A stretch of 64,000 nt of DNA from Drosophila pseudoobscura (lineage: Eukaryota > Arthropoda > Insecta > Diptera > Drosophilidae): positions 12,338,001-12,402,000 of the forward strand of contig NC_046679.1 of assembly GCF_009870125.1 (NCBI RefSeq). The letters run 5' to 3'. The notes beneath the pieces are model-generated. The model ran no database searches and was not told the DNA's origin. It saw only the letters and a program-made list of their open reading frames with translations. Of the stretch, positions 1 through 9,840 are shown piece after piece. The position numbers were made by a program, and so were the translations under genes. Position 1 is the stretch's first letter, and each line of letters begins with the position of its first letter.

Positions 1-234
1 ACTATCCTCGTCCTCGTCGTCGTCGTTGTCGTCGTCGTCGTTGTCGTCGTCGTCATCGTCGTCATCGTCATCGTCCTCGTCCTCGTCTTTGTCTTCGTCA
101 TCGTCATCGTCGTTGTCCTCGTCATCATCACCATTCTTGCCCTTGTCCCTCTCCGCTTTGTCTTCCTGTTCCTCGATATCCGAGTCGTCCTCAAAGGACT
201 CGTCCACGTAAAAATCCTCATCGACGTCAGCCAT
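1..234 (-). CDS. N-terminus of an acidic protein, truncated by the window edge
   Basis: The minus strand reads from an ATG at 234-232 down to base 1 with no stop, giving 78 codons. The protein starts MADVDEDFYVDESFEDDSDI and then becomes almost pure Asp/Glu with a few Asn, Lys and Ser. The Asp run is encoded by a GAC/GAT/GAA trinucleotide tract at about 1-125, so its length is probably polymorphic. Acidic tails like this occur in nuclear, chromatin and nucleolar proteins, but nothing here identifies a family, so I give no function. The start is chosen because the non-repetitive sequence MADVDEDFYVDESF looks like a genuine N-terminus and AAAAATGG is a good fly start context. The plus strand in the same place is only a Ser-rich shadow of the repeat. 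The rest of the gene lies to the left of the window. Confidence 0.6.
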   Translation of the reverse strand, partial: MADVDEDFYVDESFEDDSDIEEQEDKAERDKGKNGDDDEDNDDDDDEDKDEDEDDDDDDDDDDDNDDDDNDDDEDEDS

Positions 235-2880
235 TTTTCGGCCAATCGAATAGAGAAAGTTTCCGATGACGGCTAATAGTTTTAGTTAAAGTTTTTTAGA
301 TAGATAGTCTCTCGGTTTCTTGTATATATTTTTTTTATTTTGCAAACCGGAGAGAACTTTCGGAATACGTGTATCGTTCTGTATTATTTATCAAAAACTG
401 CCGAAACTGCGAAGTATTATGGGGAGACCTAGAAATTTATACAGTATTTACTTTGCAGGGCCATCTGTGTGGTGGTTTGTTGCTAACTGAATTCGATTTC
501 CATTTTTCCTGGATCCTTCTCGTCACTCGTCACTCCCTTGACAGCTTTGATTGGCATGTGTGGCCTGCCCCCGATTTGGGCCCGGTGCTGGCCAGAGTTG
601 CTCTTTTCCTCTCCGCACTGTCTACCGCAATTTTCCCCTTTTCACTGAGAGACTTTGTTTTCCAGGAAGCTTATCACATTTCACACTCTTTCGGCTTTGA
701 TTCTTGGTGGCCTTGCGGTGGCCCTGCCAACCGTCGACTGGTCGGTCAATGGAGGCAGGACACCTGCCGTCGCCTGCCACCCGACACCTGCCGCCTGACC
801 ATTTATTTATTTTCGCCATCGGTTGCCTCTGACAACCGAGCAGGCGCAGGCGGTTTGTTGGTTGCCTCAGCAGCCGCACTGCTGTCGCCAATGTCCGTGT
901 AGTCCGGCACTTGTTGGCTCCAAGTTTGATAACAACAACCGATTTCCGTACCTTGGAAGCACCCGAAGTGATGGTGATCACTTGGACAGTGACTCGTCAA
1001 TAGTGGTTTGGCAATCGAACTCTTTTCCGCTGACTCTGGGGCGGAAAAAGCCACATTAAACACTATGTAATGTGTATTTTGACAGATAATGATAATATTA
1101 ATAATGACTAACATAGCTCCATAATGTTGGAATACTTTTCAACAATTTAGAGTCCTTCGCTTTAATTGTCTCCCCTTTTGAAAGCTTTCGCCCAGCGGCT
1201 CTGTGCGGAAGTGCTTTGGCTCTCTCGCCAGCTTTCAGGCTCTCTTTTCGGTGCTCTCTCCCACCGACTGACAGTTGAATGAAAGCCAAAGCGTAGTCAA
1301 ATGCCGCCGCATGGCAGCTTCATTTTGTAAATATTGCGAGCGATAGTCGGGCCACATCTCTCGCAGTGCATCCCGGAGACATGTGGCAGGCGACTGCGCA
1401 TGGGCGGAGAGCGGAGGAGCCGCTGCCTCCGACCAGCCCCCGACCGCCAAGCCCACCGGGCCGCCACGTGCCGCAAGTCGGGGCAATGGAGAGAGGACAG
1501 CAGAGAGCTGGGAGCGCTACCGGAGCGCTGGGCTATCTGGCCAGCGGGCACTTCATTTGGCGAAGAAGCTTCGTGGCGTGCGGGCGTGTTGCAGAGCCGG
1601 AAAATGCGCGCGTAAACTGATTAATGAGTAGCACAGAGCACAAAGCACAACCGAGAATAGAGCCAGAACAAAGAGCAAACATACGAGTGTCGTTCCGTCG
1701 TTCCGCCGTACTCCCGTTCTCCCGTGACCGTTGTTCCCGCTCCCCCCGATCCCTCGTTATCCATCGCCTGGCTATGTGTTTATGAAGTGCGTGAATGAAG
1801 TGCCACAAAACGTTGCGGAAACCGTTTGCTGGCCCATAAATTGGCCAGCCAGTCCGGGTAATTTGCCATTTGCCTGCCTTAACCGGGCCAGAAGTGAGAG
1901 TGGAAGTCGGCCTTAAAGCGGCAGCCAATTAAACATCCCCGCCACACACACGCATACGCATCCCAGGAGGAGTCAGGCAACGCACGGCCAGTGCCGGCTG
2001 CGGCCAAGTCTCAGAGATCGATTCGCTTCCGCTCTTGTTAAATCAATAGAAATAGTTTGGAGGAATTTCTGTGTCCCCAGCTTGAGCTAATGTCCCTGCC
2101 GCGCGGGGGGAGGGCGTCAGGAGTCGCCTAAGTAATTGCGAATTGCGTGCCGCCTGTTTACAAGTTTCTTTCCCCCAGTTGTTGCTGCTCGCCTCTCTTT
2201 TTGGCTGCAGCAATTTGGCTAAGAGCCTGCGTGGGGCCAGGGCGGGTAGGAGGTCAAAAGGCGCAGCCACACGACACCAGCCACCAGAAACCAGCCACAA
2301 TGCGGCTAGACCAGGCTCCGTCGGCAAGAGCGATGGCTGACAAGTCTTGACTTGCCTTGGCTTGGGCGTGGGCGTGCACTCCGTCCCTGAAAGGAGTACG
2401 ATTAAACCGCCTCGCGGACGATACCCTAGAAACCCTAGAAAGAAGAGTTATAGCCAACAAAAATATATTTGAAGGGGCATTGGACATCTGAGCATAAGTT
2501 TGCCCCGCGAGAAAAGAAATCTACAATATTCTGTTGATGTTTTGTGCTGCTCTGAGCTTAAATTTACTTCTTGATTTGAGGGGCAGCAGTCTGTTTCGGT
2601 CATACTTCGAAACAAATGCTTCCAAGGTGAATTTCAGAGGTTTTCTGCAATATATATAATGGGTTTTCCTAATCGTGTCTGAAATATGCTGTCTTCTTGA
2701 AAAAGACTGTAGTGCAGATTTCTTTCCACCAACAACAAAAATACTACCATATGTAGTACGAAATTGGAGGGTACTGGTGTACCTAGGGTATCTCTGGACT
2801 TAGAAGTACTGTCCAGGGTATGCAGGGGTGCGGCATGTTTCGCATAACCTTTGCTTCTTATTCGCCGCGTTTTTTGTTTA
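235..2880. other. Intergenic DNA, no gene recognised
   Basis: This stretch lies upstream of the acidic-protein gene and includes its promoter and 5' UTR, probably within about 235-400. I see several open frames, but they lack coding character and good starts. The GC-rich part at about 1350-2350 may be transcribed or regulatory; I cannot assign it. Confidence 0.5.
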
Positions 2881-3870
2881 TCGATTTTCGACGCTTGACT
2901 GAGCCATGGAAGCTAGCGTCAGCGCCATCGCCATCGCAGTCGCCGTCGCCGTCGCCATTTGGCTAGCAGGGCCAGCGCAGGCCAACTCGAGCCGTGAGCC
3001 GGCTAATAACGCTCAGTAGGTCAGCGTCGCGGCAGCCTGAAGTGCGTTAGAAGCAACAGTGGCCAACGGCAGTAGGCAGTTGGCGGAAAGCGAAAACAAG
3101 ACCGAGAACTGGCACAGCCAGCAGTCGTTGCCAGCAGTCGCAGTCACAGTCGCAGTAGCATTAACAGGCAGGGAGCGGGTACCCTCTGGCTCAACTTGAG
3201 GCGGATAAAAATAGCCAACACACACACAGACACAGCCAACACACACACTCACACAAACGCAGTGCAAACTTCAAACGCGCTTGGCCTACTTTCTAGGTAA
3301 TGGGCCTGGGACACCAGCTACTCCTACTCCACAAATACCCGTCCGTCCACAGCCCATTTTCCTGCGCACCCGCCGGACCGCAACCAAGTTAAATGAGGCA
3401 CACACGCAAAGGGGGATTAGAGTGGGGCACAGACTGCAAGCGGGCATGTTCACAAACAAATGACCAAAGCCAAGGCAAAGAGTGAAAAGTTGCGGTGTGG
3501 GACTACACTACAGCCGCCCGGACATGGACACAGGCTCGAGTTGAGGCACAGGCATAGGCAGAGGCACAGGCACCGGCACAGGCACAACGTTAACCATACG
3601 CATCGTGTGCCAATCCGTGTCCAGTGAATGCAAAGTCAATCAGTGTTTAATTGACAGCTGCAGTCATTGGCAGACATGGCCAACAATGGATGGCTCCAGC
3701 CTCACGGCCCCACACTGTGCCCACTCGGAAAGCCCAGCAAGGAGCAGCCGAAAACAACAATTAAAACGGCAACCAACTGGCCATGATTCGAGCTCGGCTG
3801 CGACTGCGGCTGAGGCTGATGGCCCTGCTCGAGGTCTTAGCCCACTGCTGTGAGGGAGGCCATTAGCGGT
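2881..3870 (+). other. Possible 5' exon region with a signal-peptide-like short ORF
   Basis: This GC-rich, CAG/CACA-rich stretch resembles a fly 5' untranslated exon. At 3783 an ATG opens a short frame beginning MIRARLRLRLRLMALLEVLA, a basic then hydrophobic stretch like a signal peptide. It is followed by a plausible splice donor, GTGAGG at 3850, which would end the exon in phase 1. I could not find a convincing partner exon, so this may be chance. A second short ORF at 2906-3019 is Ala/Val-rich only because of GCC/GTC repeats. Confidence 0.2.
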
Positions 3871-5375
3871 CAGAGATGAGCAACACATGGAGCAGTGGTG
3901 TTTCTTTGGTCTTGAAGTGTATTCGTCCTTAGTGGAAAGTGCTTAAAAAGTCGTCACTGGTTGCTGAATTGCATTAGAAATTATACGATCTATATAGTGT
4001 ATACATCTATCGATCTATGACAAGTAAATTAGCTGGAACATGAACAAAAGTTCGTTTTTGTTTGACTAAACTTTCTCCACAACAAAAATTCTCTTGGGAG
4101 ACCATTAAGCAAAGGGTTTTATTCTTTGTTTCGCAATTAATTGCTCTAATCAATAAATGTAGGACTTAGGCAAGAGGATATACCAAACAACAAGCATACT
4201 ATAGACTTCAACAGGAACTTGTAGGATCCATCGAGTCACGTTCAATTATGGCTGTTTTTGTAAGAAGAAAAATCTGCTTTAATTTCGGTAGCCTTGAAGG
4301 GGGCCTTCTATAGCTCTCCACTATTCCTTTCTGTTAGGAGACAAATACTTTTCATAACCTTCCTCGCAGAGCTGTGACTGTGGTAACGTCTCTGACATTG
4401 GCCATCACCAACAGCCGGGCTGCAGCCCCAGGAGCTTCATGGAGCAGCCAGGAGCCGATAGAAAGCAAATTGAAAACCGCAGAACGATTTCAATCCACTC
4501 CCCTGATTATTGGCCATATGGCTTGTCAGGGATTGGTGGCACTCGCAGGGGAGGGGCTGCTCGAAACTTATCGCTCGATTGCAGATTGTTTTTCCGACTG
4601 CCTGAAACGGCGCCGCAAAGTATGCAACACTAAGTATTCGCTTCCCACTGAACCACAACCTAGTGCGAGGCTCTTTGCATGGTATTTTCCAATTAGAACT
4701 GCCAGGGGGCTGATGGGGCTCCTGCCCTACCTTGGGCCTTGGGGGTAGAGCACAGAGCAGGAGTCCGGGTGTTTGGTGGCAAACATGCGTGGCACGTGAG
4801 CGGCACAGGTACGTACACACACACACAGTATCCGTTCACCCAGTGCGTGTGTGTGCATGTAAATTACAAAATCGTGCAAAAAAGGCGCCATTAAAAGCGA
4901 AAAAAAGAGAAAAAAGAGAAACATCAGCGCAAACACATGTGAAAAGTTTGTCACCTACCGAGTGCCGCTTTCTGCATACCCTAGCAGGCTTGCTGGAACA
5001 TTTGTGGAAGGTTCCATAAGAACGTAAAGAGATTCATCAAGCTGTGGCCAAAGTTGAAGTGGTTGGAACTTACAAAATGGGAAGACGAACCTATTTGTCA
5101 TTAATGGAAATTTATAATAAAAGGATAATGTGTGTTTAAAAGGTGGAATTGAAACTGAATAATTTTATAATTTATGATAGTATTTTGTATTTCATTTGAA
5201 ATCTTTAGATGATTTTCGTGATTTATTATATGAAAACTCTTCAAAAAGATAGTTGAACAAACAAAACCAGAACACGAGCGAAGGTGCACTCTTTTCAAGT
5301 GAATATCGGAATGTGTACGGACGATTTAGCCCAAGACCATGTCGTGGATTTTCAAAGCCTTATCCTATGGCTGTT
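3871..5375. other. Non-coding, nothing recognised
   Basis: AT-rich at 3900-4330 and 5000-5300, with CA repeats near 4815-4860. I see no gene, RNA or element here. Confidence 0.45.
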
Positions 5376-5565
5376 GCTCGTACTCGTACGTGTAGTCTCT
5401 GAGATCTAGGCGCTGCATCGATTGGGCTATAGGCAATTAATTCGGCTATCAAGAATGTATATACTTTATAAGTCTATACGCTCCCTTTAGCAATATACAA
5501 TTACACAATCTTATATACCCCTGAACCCTATGAGTACTGGGCGTAAAAACAGTTTTTTTTTACAT
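5376..5565. mobile_element. DINE-1/SGM-like element fragment
   Basis: The string GTAGTCTCTGAGATCTAGGC near 5391 recurs with one change near 32217 (GTAGTCTCTGAAATCTAGGC) inside a clearer copy of the family. The following sequence (a GCTAT motif, then TATACTTTATAAGTC) runs parallel to that copy. Only the distal part of the element is present. The family is non-autonomous and encodes no protein. Confidence 0.45.
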
Positions 5566-6061
5566 ATGTTGAACAGCATAAAAGAATTCTTCTATCATGA
5601 AACTTTTCCTGTAAATGTGCGGAACCTTCAACACTCTATTATGTTCCAAGCGGAATTCAAGCTTCCGTAACTACCTATATGTACATATTTGTTGGAGCCA
5701 ATGACTATTGAAATATAATATATAATTTGTATAATTTCTACTACTGAAACACCCTACCAGGGCAAAGTGTATCCTGATTCAAGTGAGCCCGACAGCCGCC
5801 TCTAGCCAACCAAAACGACTCTCGCTTTCCACTCTTATCTCTTCTATGTACATCTCTATCCCCTTTTCTAGCTCCCCAGCAACTTACTAAGGGAAAACTA
5901 TAATCAAGAGAACCCCCAAAGCATTACCGTAGCCTCTCTTCCCTAAGCACGGGTATTTCCTGCCATTTCTACAAGCTTTTTGATCGTTTTCGAATACCTC
6001 GAATGAGGGCATACCGAAAGTAATGAAGAATGTTATGCCTGGCGGGGCAGCAATTTAAATT
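5566..6061. other. Non-coding, nothing recognised
   Basis: AT-rich spacer with no open frame of coding character and no recognisable repeat. Confidence 0.4.
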
Positions 6062-6707
6062 CTCGCTTCACACCCGTGTCTCACCAAATCGCTTTGCTAC
6101 GCATCGCATCGCGCTTTCCTGACTCCTCCAACGAGAGCACTCCCTGACTCCCTGGCGTTGCGTATACGCCTCGTGCTCCACTAACTTTTTGTTTGCCTGC
6201 GTGTGCGTGCGTGTTCGGGTGCGTGTGGGCGTGCTTAACATAATTACAGGTACGCTGTGCTGTTGCGGTCGTTGTCGTCGTCGCAGTCGCAGTCGCATTG
6301 AAAGTCGTTGTCAATGCCGTTGATAATGCGGTTGGCGCTGGCTGTGCCAGGAGCGGAGTCCGTGCCAGTTCCCGTGCCAGGCCGTAATTGTCACTCGAAT
6401 GACTCTCTATGCGATACCAATAAAAGTAGCAACAAATTCATCATTGTCACATTTGATGCAACAACAACAATTACAACAATATAACACCAACCAACGACAA
6501 AACCAACAAAGTATTGCCACCAGCACCACCCGAATAACGGCCAAAAACCAGAGTGGGACTCCGCGTCATGTTAGAGGCTAAAATAACAGAAGCAACAACA
6601 ACAGAAACTGCCACATCAGTAATTAGAGCAATTGCAACATTAACTAAACCAGCAACGACTACCATCCAGAGACCAATAACAATACCAACACCAAAACCAA
6701 TCCTAAG
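6062..6707 (+). other. Probable 5' UTR/promoter region of the Patj-like gene
   Basis: The 300 bp before the ATG at 6708 are rich in CAA/ACAACA, as is common in Drosophila 5' UTRs. An in-frame stop at 6645-6647 closes the frame upstream. No L27-encoding sequence is visible here or further upstream. I found no clear initiator/DPE pair, so the transcription start is unknown. Confidence 0.35.
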
Positions 6708-9338
6708 ATGGTCCTGAGCACCGAATGGTCACAGGTGGAGGTTATCGATCTGATCAACGATGGCAACGGCCTCGGATTCATCCTGGTGGGCGGCCGCAGC
6801 ACGGGCGTGGTGATCAAGGCCTTGACGCCGGGTGGCGTCGCCGAGAGGGACGGACGCCTCCAGCTAGGCGACCACCTCCTGCAGATCGGAGAGGTCAACC
6901 TGCGCGGCTTCAGCTCGGAGCAGGTGGCCACAGTTCTTCGTCAGACCGGAGCTCAGGTGCGTCTGATAGTGGCGCGGCCGGTAGAGCCGACTGCCATCGA
7001 TTACCAAACGCTGGCCAGTCATGCGCCGATTATACCAACTAAGCTCCTCTCCGACCCGGAAGAACTGTCGCGTCATCTATTCCAGAACCCGAGCTTCTCC
7101 ACCGCTGCGGCTGCGGCTGCAGCTGCGGGCTCCGTGGACGTCGCCAATCTGGTGGGTCTAGTGCGGGGCGGACCCACAGATGGCTCCGAGCTGGCCACGG
7201 CCGAGCCGCTGGGCCTCGGACACCTACAGCTGGGCGAGCTGACGGAACTGGCCGATTTCCCCCTGCCACCCATTCCCCCGCACATGATCGGGAGCCACAG
7301 CAGCAGCTCGATGGAGGCCAACGGGCGGCAGTGCCCGCGAGACCTGGACATTGTGCCCTTCTCCATACTCTCGCCTCCGCCGCGTCCCGCCCTGCAGCTA
7401 GCCCTGGAGCCGCGCTGGAGGACGAGGGACCGGGACGGGCAGGAGGAGGAGGACGATCAGCATATTGAGACTGTGATAGCCGGCAAACTGTTGGCCGACG
7501 AGGAGGACGAAGAGGGGGACGGCGATGGTGACGACTCCGCCTCTGCCTCGCCCTCGTACATGGACTCCCCGGAGACGGAGACGTACGTTGTGGAGCTGCA
7601 CAAGAACGTCTACGGGCTGGGCATTACAGTGGCCGGCTATGTGTGCGAGGAGGAGGACCTGTCCGGGATCTTCGTGAAGAGCATCATCGAGGGCAGCGCC
7701 GCGGAGACGAGCGGCCAGATCCAGATCAACGATCGCATCGTCGCCGTCGATGGCCGCTCCCTATCCGGCGTGACGAACCATCAGGCCGTGGAGCTGCTGC
7801 GGAACACGGACATCGAGGTGCATCTGACACTCGAGCGCTTCCTGCGCGGCCGCAAGTTCGAGCACCTGCAGGTGGCCCTCACCGAGATCAAGGGCCGTCC
7901 CGCCCCCTGCACTGTGGACAACGATGGCGACGGCGACGGCGACGGACAGTCGCAGCTGTCGATGCCAGGATCACCCTCGATAGCCACGCTCAGCTGGCTG
8001 CCACCCAAGTCCCTCGACGCAGACTCCATTGCCACCGAGGGCGAGGCGGAAGGCGAGGCCGGAGCAGCGGACGATGAGCCGCTGGAGTTGGCCGATCTGC
8101 CCTCGCGGGACACCGTCGAGTCGAACATGTCGCACGTGCTGGACCGCAGCGACCACAGTGGGCCCCGGCCGGCCAAATCTCCCAATCTAGTCCCAAGTAC
8201 CCCTCCCCCTTCGACTCTGACCAATGGCCAGCTTGTGCGGAGCAGAGGCCACGGGCGGATGGCGGCGGATGACAGTGGCAACGACACCGACGAGCAGTGT
8301 CCAGAGCCCGAGCCGGAGCGCGACTTAGAGACCGATGCAGATCCCGCCCAGAGTCGGACGCCCACCAATGAGCTGGATGGGGCGGCGATAGGGGTCAAGG
8401 GTGGGGCAGCAGTCGTGAAAGCTGACCGGGTCGAGAAGGCTGCCAGCCCGAGCGCCGCCTCGCTGCGGGTGGCCTGGAAAAGTGAGTTTCCCGACAGTGA
8501 AATTTTAGTTGCCGAAATAAATAAACTTTCAGGTCTAGGGATCAGCCTCGAGGGCACCGTCGACGTCGAGTGCGGTATTGAGAAGCGTCCGCATCACTAC
8601 ATACGCTCCATACTCGAGGACGGTCCCGTCGGCCGCCAGGGCATCCTGCGGCCCGGCGACGAGCTGCTCCAGGTCAACGAGCACAAGCTCCAGGGACTGC
8701 GCCACATCGACGTGGTCAAGATCCTAAAGGAGCTGCCCGCGCGCGTCAAGCTCGTCTGTGCCCGGGGCACGCGGGTGCCCTCCGTCATCAACACCTCGCA
8801 GAATGCGGAGGCCTTTGAGACGCGCAGCCTCCTGCCAGGCGGCCACCAAAGCCTGCAGAACCTGCTCAGCAAGGCGCAGTCGGAGAGCTCCTTGTATACG
8901 TCCAGCACGGCGACGCTGACGGAGGCCGCCGGAGGAGCGGGCAACGGCAGTCATCAGCGCTCCAAGTCGCTGGAGAACGTGTCCGGTCTGGCACTGTGGA
9001 GCTGCGAGGTGACGGCCATCGACATCGAGAAGACGGAGCAGGGCTTCGGCTTCTCCATTCTCGACTACCAGGACCCGCTCGACTCGGAGGGCAGTGTGAT
9101 TGTGATACGCGGCCTGATACGCGGTGGTGCTGCGGAGGCAACCAACGAGATATATCCGGGCGATCGCCTCATAAGCGTCGGCGATCATCTGCTCCAAGGC
9201 CTCGAACTGGACGAGGCAGTCTCCATTCTAAAGGCCATGCCGCCTGGCCTCACGCGCATCGGCATCTGTCGGCCACTCTCCACGTCGGACAGCAACAGCA
9301 ACATAGCCTCGCCCCTAGGCGACTCGGCCAGCACATAG
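6708..9338 (+). CDS. Four-PDZ scaffold protein, Patj paralog (probable retrogene)
   Basis: A single uninterrupted frame encodes 876 residues with four PDZ domains: PDZ1 at about 9-92 (loop GLGF, 21-24), PDZ2 at 292-383 (GLGI, 303-306), PDZ3 at 597-686 (GLGI, 609-612) and PDZ4 at 762-858 (GFGF, 779-782). The order, the linker after PDZ1 (VARPVEP), the [13 protein letters not shown] signature of PDZ3 and the C-terminus all match Drosophila Patj. Patj is the PDZ scaffold that binds Stardust/Crumbs at the apical membrane. The N-terminal L27 domain, which lets Patj bind Stardust, is missing: this ATG sits where the Patj sequence just before PDZ1 would be. Linkers are expanded, with poly-Ala near 131-140 and a Glu/Asp-rich stretch near 245-275. 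Patj is on Muller D (3L) in D. melanogaster, whereas this window is probably Muller E. That and the absence of introns suggest a retroposed copy. The frame is intact, so the gene is probably functional. Confidence 0.85.
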   Translation: MVLSTEWSQVEVIDLINDGNGLGFILVGGRSTGVVIKALTPGGVAERDGRLQLGDHLLQIGEVNLRGFSSEQVATVLRQTGAQVRLIVARPVEPTAIDYQTLASHAPIIPTKLLSDPEELSRHLFQNPSFSTAAAAAAAAGSVDVANLVGLVRGGPTDGSELATAEPLGLGHLQLGELTELADFPLPPIPPHMIGSHSSSSMEANGRQCPRDLDIVPFSILSPPPRPALQLALEPRWRTRDRDGQEEEDDQHIETVIAGKLLADEEDEEGDGDGDDSASASPSYMDSPETETYVVELHKNVYGLGITVAGYVCEEEDLSGIFVKSIIEGSAAETSGQIQINDRIVAVDGRSLSGVTNHQAVELLRNTDIEVHLTLERFLRGRKFEHLQVALTEIKGRPAPCTVDNDGDGDGDGQSQLSMPGSPSIATLSWLPPKSLDADSIATEGEAEGEAGAADDEPLELADLPSRDTVESNMSHVLDRSDHSGPRPAKSPNLVPSTPPPSTLTNGQLVRSRGHGRMAADDSGNDTDEQCPEPEPERDLETDADPAQSRTPTNELDGAAIGVKGGAAVVKADRVEKAASPSAASLRVAWKSEFPDSEILVAEINKLSGLGISLEGTVDVECGIEKRPHHYIRSILEDGPVGRQGILRPGDELLQVNEHKLQGLRHIDVVKILKELPARVKLVCARGTRVPSVINTSQNAEAFETRSLLPGGHQSLQNLLSKAQSESSLYTSSTATLTEAAGGAGNGSHQRSKSLENVSGLALWSCEVTAIDIEKTEQGFGFSILDYQDPLDSEGSVIVIRGLIRGGAAEATNEIYPGDRLISVGDHLLQGLELDEAVSILKAMPPGLTRIGICRPLSTSDSNSNIASPLGDSAST
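8482..8532 (+). other. Intron-like 51-nt segment inside the PDZ3 coding sequence
   Basis: The segment begins GTGAGT, ends ACTTTCAG, is 51 nt long (17 codons) and is AT-rich compared with the GC-rich frame around it. Removing it would keep the frame (phase 1 to phase 1). It also encodes the first beta strand of PDZ3 (about residues 592-608, including AEINKLS), which is conserved in this PDZ type. I therefore treat it as coding, with possible exitron splicing. Confidence 0.4.
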
Positions 9339-9840
9339 TGACAGCCCCTCGATGGCCACTCGGAGCCAGAGCCATTCTCAATGTGTGAGTACAGTTTTGA
9401 TTTACTTAAACAATAGATTTATGCTACTACAATATAATATTATGATACATAGAAATGCCCGTCTGTCCCTATGAGCTCCTGCCTGAATCTTAGATACTTG
9501 TAGCCACATTTTGTATCTGTTCTATTACTCCAAGTCCCTCTCAAACGATTTCGTGGATGTCTCATATGTGATTTCCCACAGTCCTTTTTCTTGCCAAAGT
9601 CCAGAATGTAGACCAAATCTAACCATCTATCAAGTTAATGATAAAAATAGATACACGGAAAGCAGCTTGAAGCTTTACCCAGGCACTCTTATTGCCATTA
9701 GATATTTGTGAGTCTTTTTTTGGATAATTAGATATTTGTGAGTCTTTTTTTGGATAATTATACATTTGTTTTGGGAACTACAACAACTTTTCACATGTAT
9801 TCCTTCGACTGTCATTGAAAAGAAATTTATAAATAAATGA
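9339..9840 (+). other. 3' UTR of the Patj-like gene
   Basis: This AT-rich sequence follows the TAG at 9336-9338. A polyadenylation signal AATAAA is at 9832-9837. A GTGAGT at 9384 could be a donor in the 3' UTR, but I found no partner for it. Confidence 0.4.
9698..9757. repeat. Exact 30-bp tandem duplication
   Basis: A unit containing GATATTTGTGAGTC followed by seven T's occurs twice head to tail with period 30, in the 3' region of the Patj-like gene. The exactness indicates a recent duplication. Confidence 0.9.

Noticed and set aside
2906..3019. Short Ala/Val-rich frame resembling a signal peptide
   Set aside because: Produced by GCC/GTC trinucleotide repeats; no splice donor in a useful place.
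7781..8557. 258-codon minus-strand frame
   Set aside because: It is antisense to the Patj-like gene and arises from its GC-rich codons; the plus strand carries recognisable PDZ domains.
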